From Anastatus disparis (taxonomy: Eukaryota; Arthropoda; Insecta; Hymenoptera; Eupelmidae): a stretch of DNA of 64,000 nt. The translations under genes were made by a program, and so were the position numbers. The DNA lies in assembly GCA_017163975.1 (NCBI GenBank), contig JAFFSR010000370.1, positions 1,488,001-1,552,000 of the forward strand, written 5' to 3'. Each line of letters starts with the position of its first letter. Within the stretch, counting starts at the first letter, position 1. This document shows, in pieces, positions 63,812 through 64,000 of the stretch. Under the pieces are notes generated by a model. That model was not told where the DNA came from and made no database searches. It was given only the letters and a program-made list of their open reading frames with translations.

Positions 63812-64000
63812 CCCTGCAAAAAAAAACATCTATAAATATAGCTAAAAAATATAGGTAAAAATATAGCTACATTGTGTATTACAACTATATTTACGTGTTT
63901 TTTTAGCCGTATATCTATGAGGAATATAGCTAGATTTTTAGCAATATTTTTACCTATATTTATAGGTATAATCCCTATTTTAGCCCATTATAGCTAGAAA
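63812..64000. mobile_element. Foldback MITE copy 2, cut by the window end
   Basis: This matches 9066-9396 from its CCCTGCAAA start with few differences, and follows the same satellite word TTAATTAAATATTAT. Confidence 0.85.

Overview
The window reads as AT-rich insect heterochromatin. The evidence is an insect errantivirus-type Ty3/gypsy polyprotein with a remnant baculovirus-F-like envelope gene, a ZMYM1-like hAT transposase, tRNA-derived SINEs, many short inverted-repeat elements, and a eukaryotic gene fragment that keeps an intron. I cannot name the species; an AT-rich hymenopteran is a guess. I see no intact host gene.

Layout. Positions 1 to about 8989 are the 3' part of an LTR retrotransposon: an open pol frame, a broken env, a polypurine tract, and a 3' LTR that carries a PIF/Harbinger-type MITE. 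From about 8985 to the end of the window, the underlying sequence is one array of a ~150-bp AT-rich satellite. It survives in five blocks: 8985-11484, 27996-29405, 33404-34500, 36427-38997 and 63702-63811. Everything between the blocks is inserted DNA, and several insertions are delimited by exact target-site duplications (TSDs).

The main insertions are as follows. (1) hAT-1 (11485-27995, 8-bp TSD TACTGATT) carries a decayed transposase. That transposase is split by a second hAT-type element (14280-27227, 8-bp TSD CTGTGATA), a 12.9-kb foldback whose arms are tandem repeats in inverted orientation. (2) A 4-kb composite (29406-33403) holds a near-perfect 2.36-kb palindrome with a SINE in each arm, plus a PUS1 (tRNA pseudouridine synthase) pseudogene fragment. 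(3) A 1.9-kb palindrome (34501-36426) has a 3-bp TSD. (4) A TGT...ACA-bounded element (38998-63701, TSD ATTT) encloses a 21.3-kb foldback (41817-63113). Its unique arms flank a ~362-bp satellite array that runs forward in the left half and reversed in the right half.

The common theme is hierarchical nesting of foldback elements. In the two largest, the inverted arms themselves consist of amplified tandem repeats. The insertions give a relative order: satellite first, then hAT-1 and the TGT...ACA element, then the giant foldbacks, then small TTAA- and TA-flanked elements that sit in one arm only.
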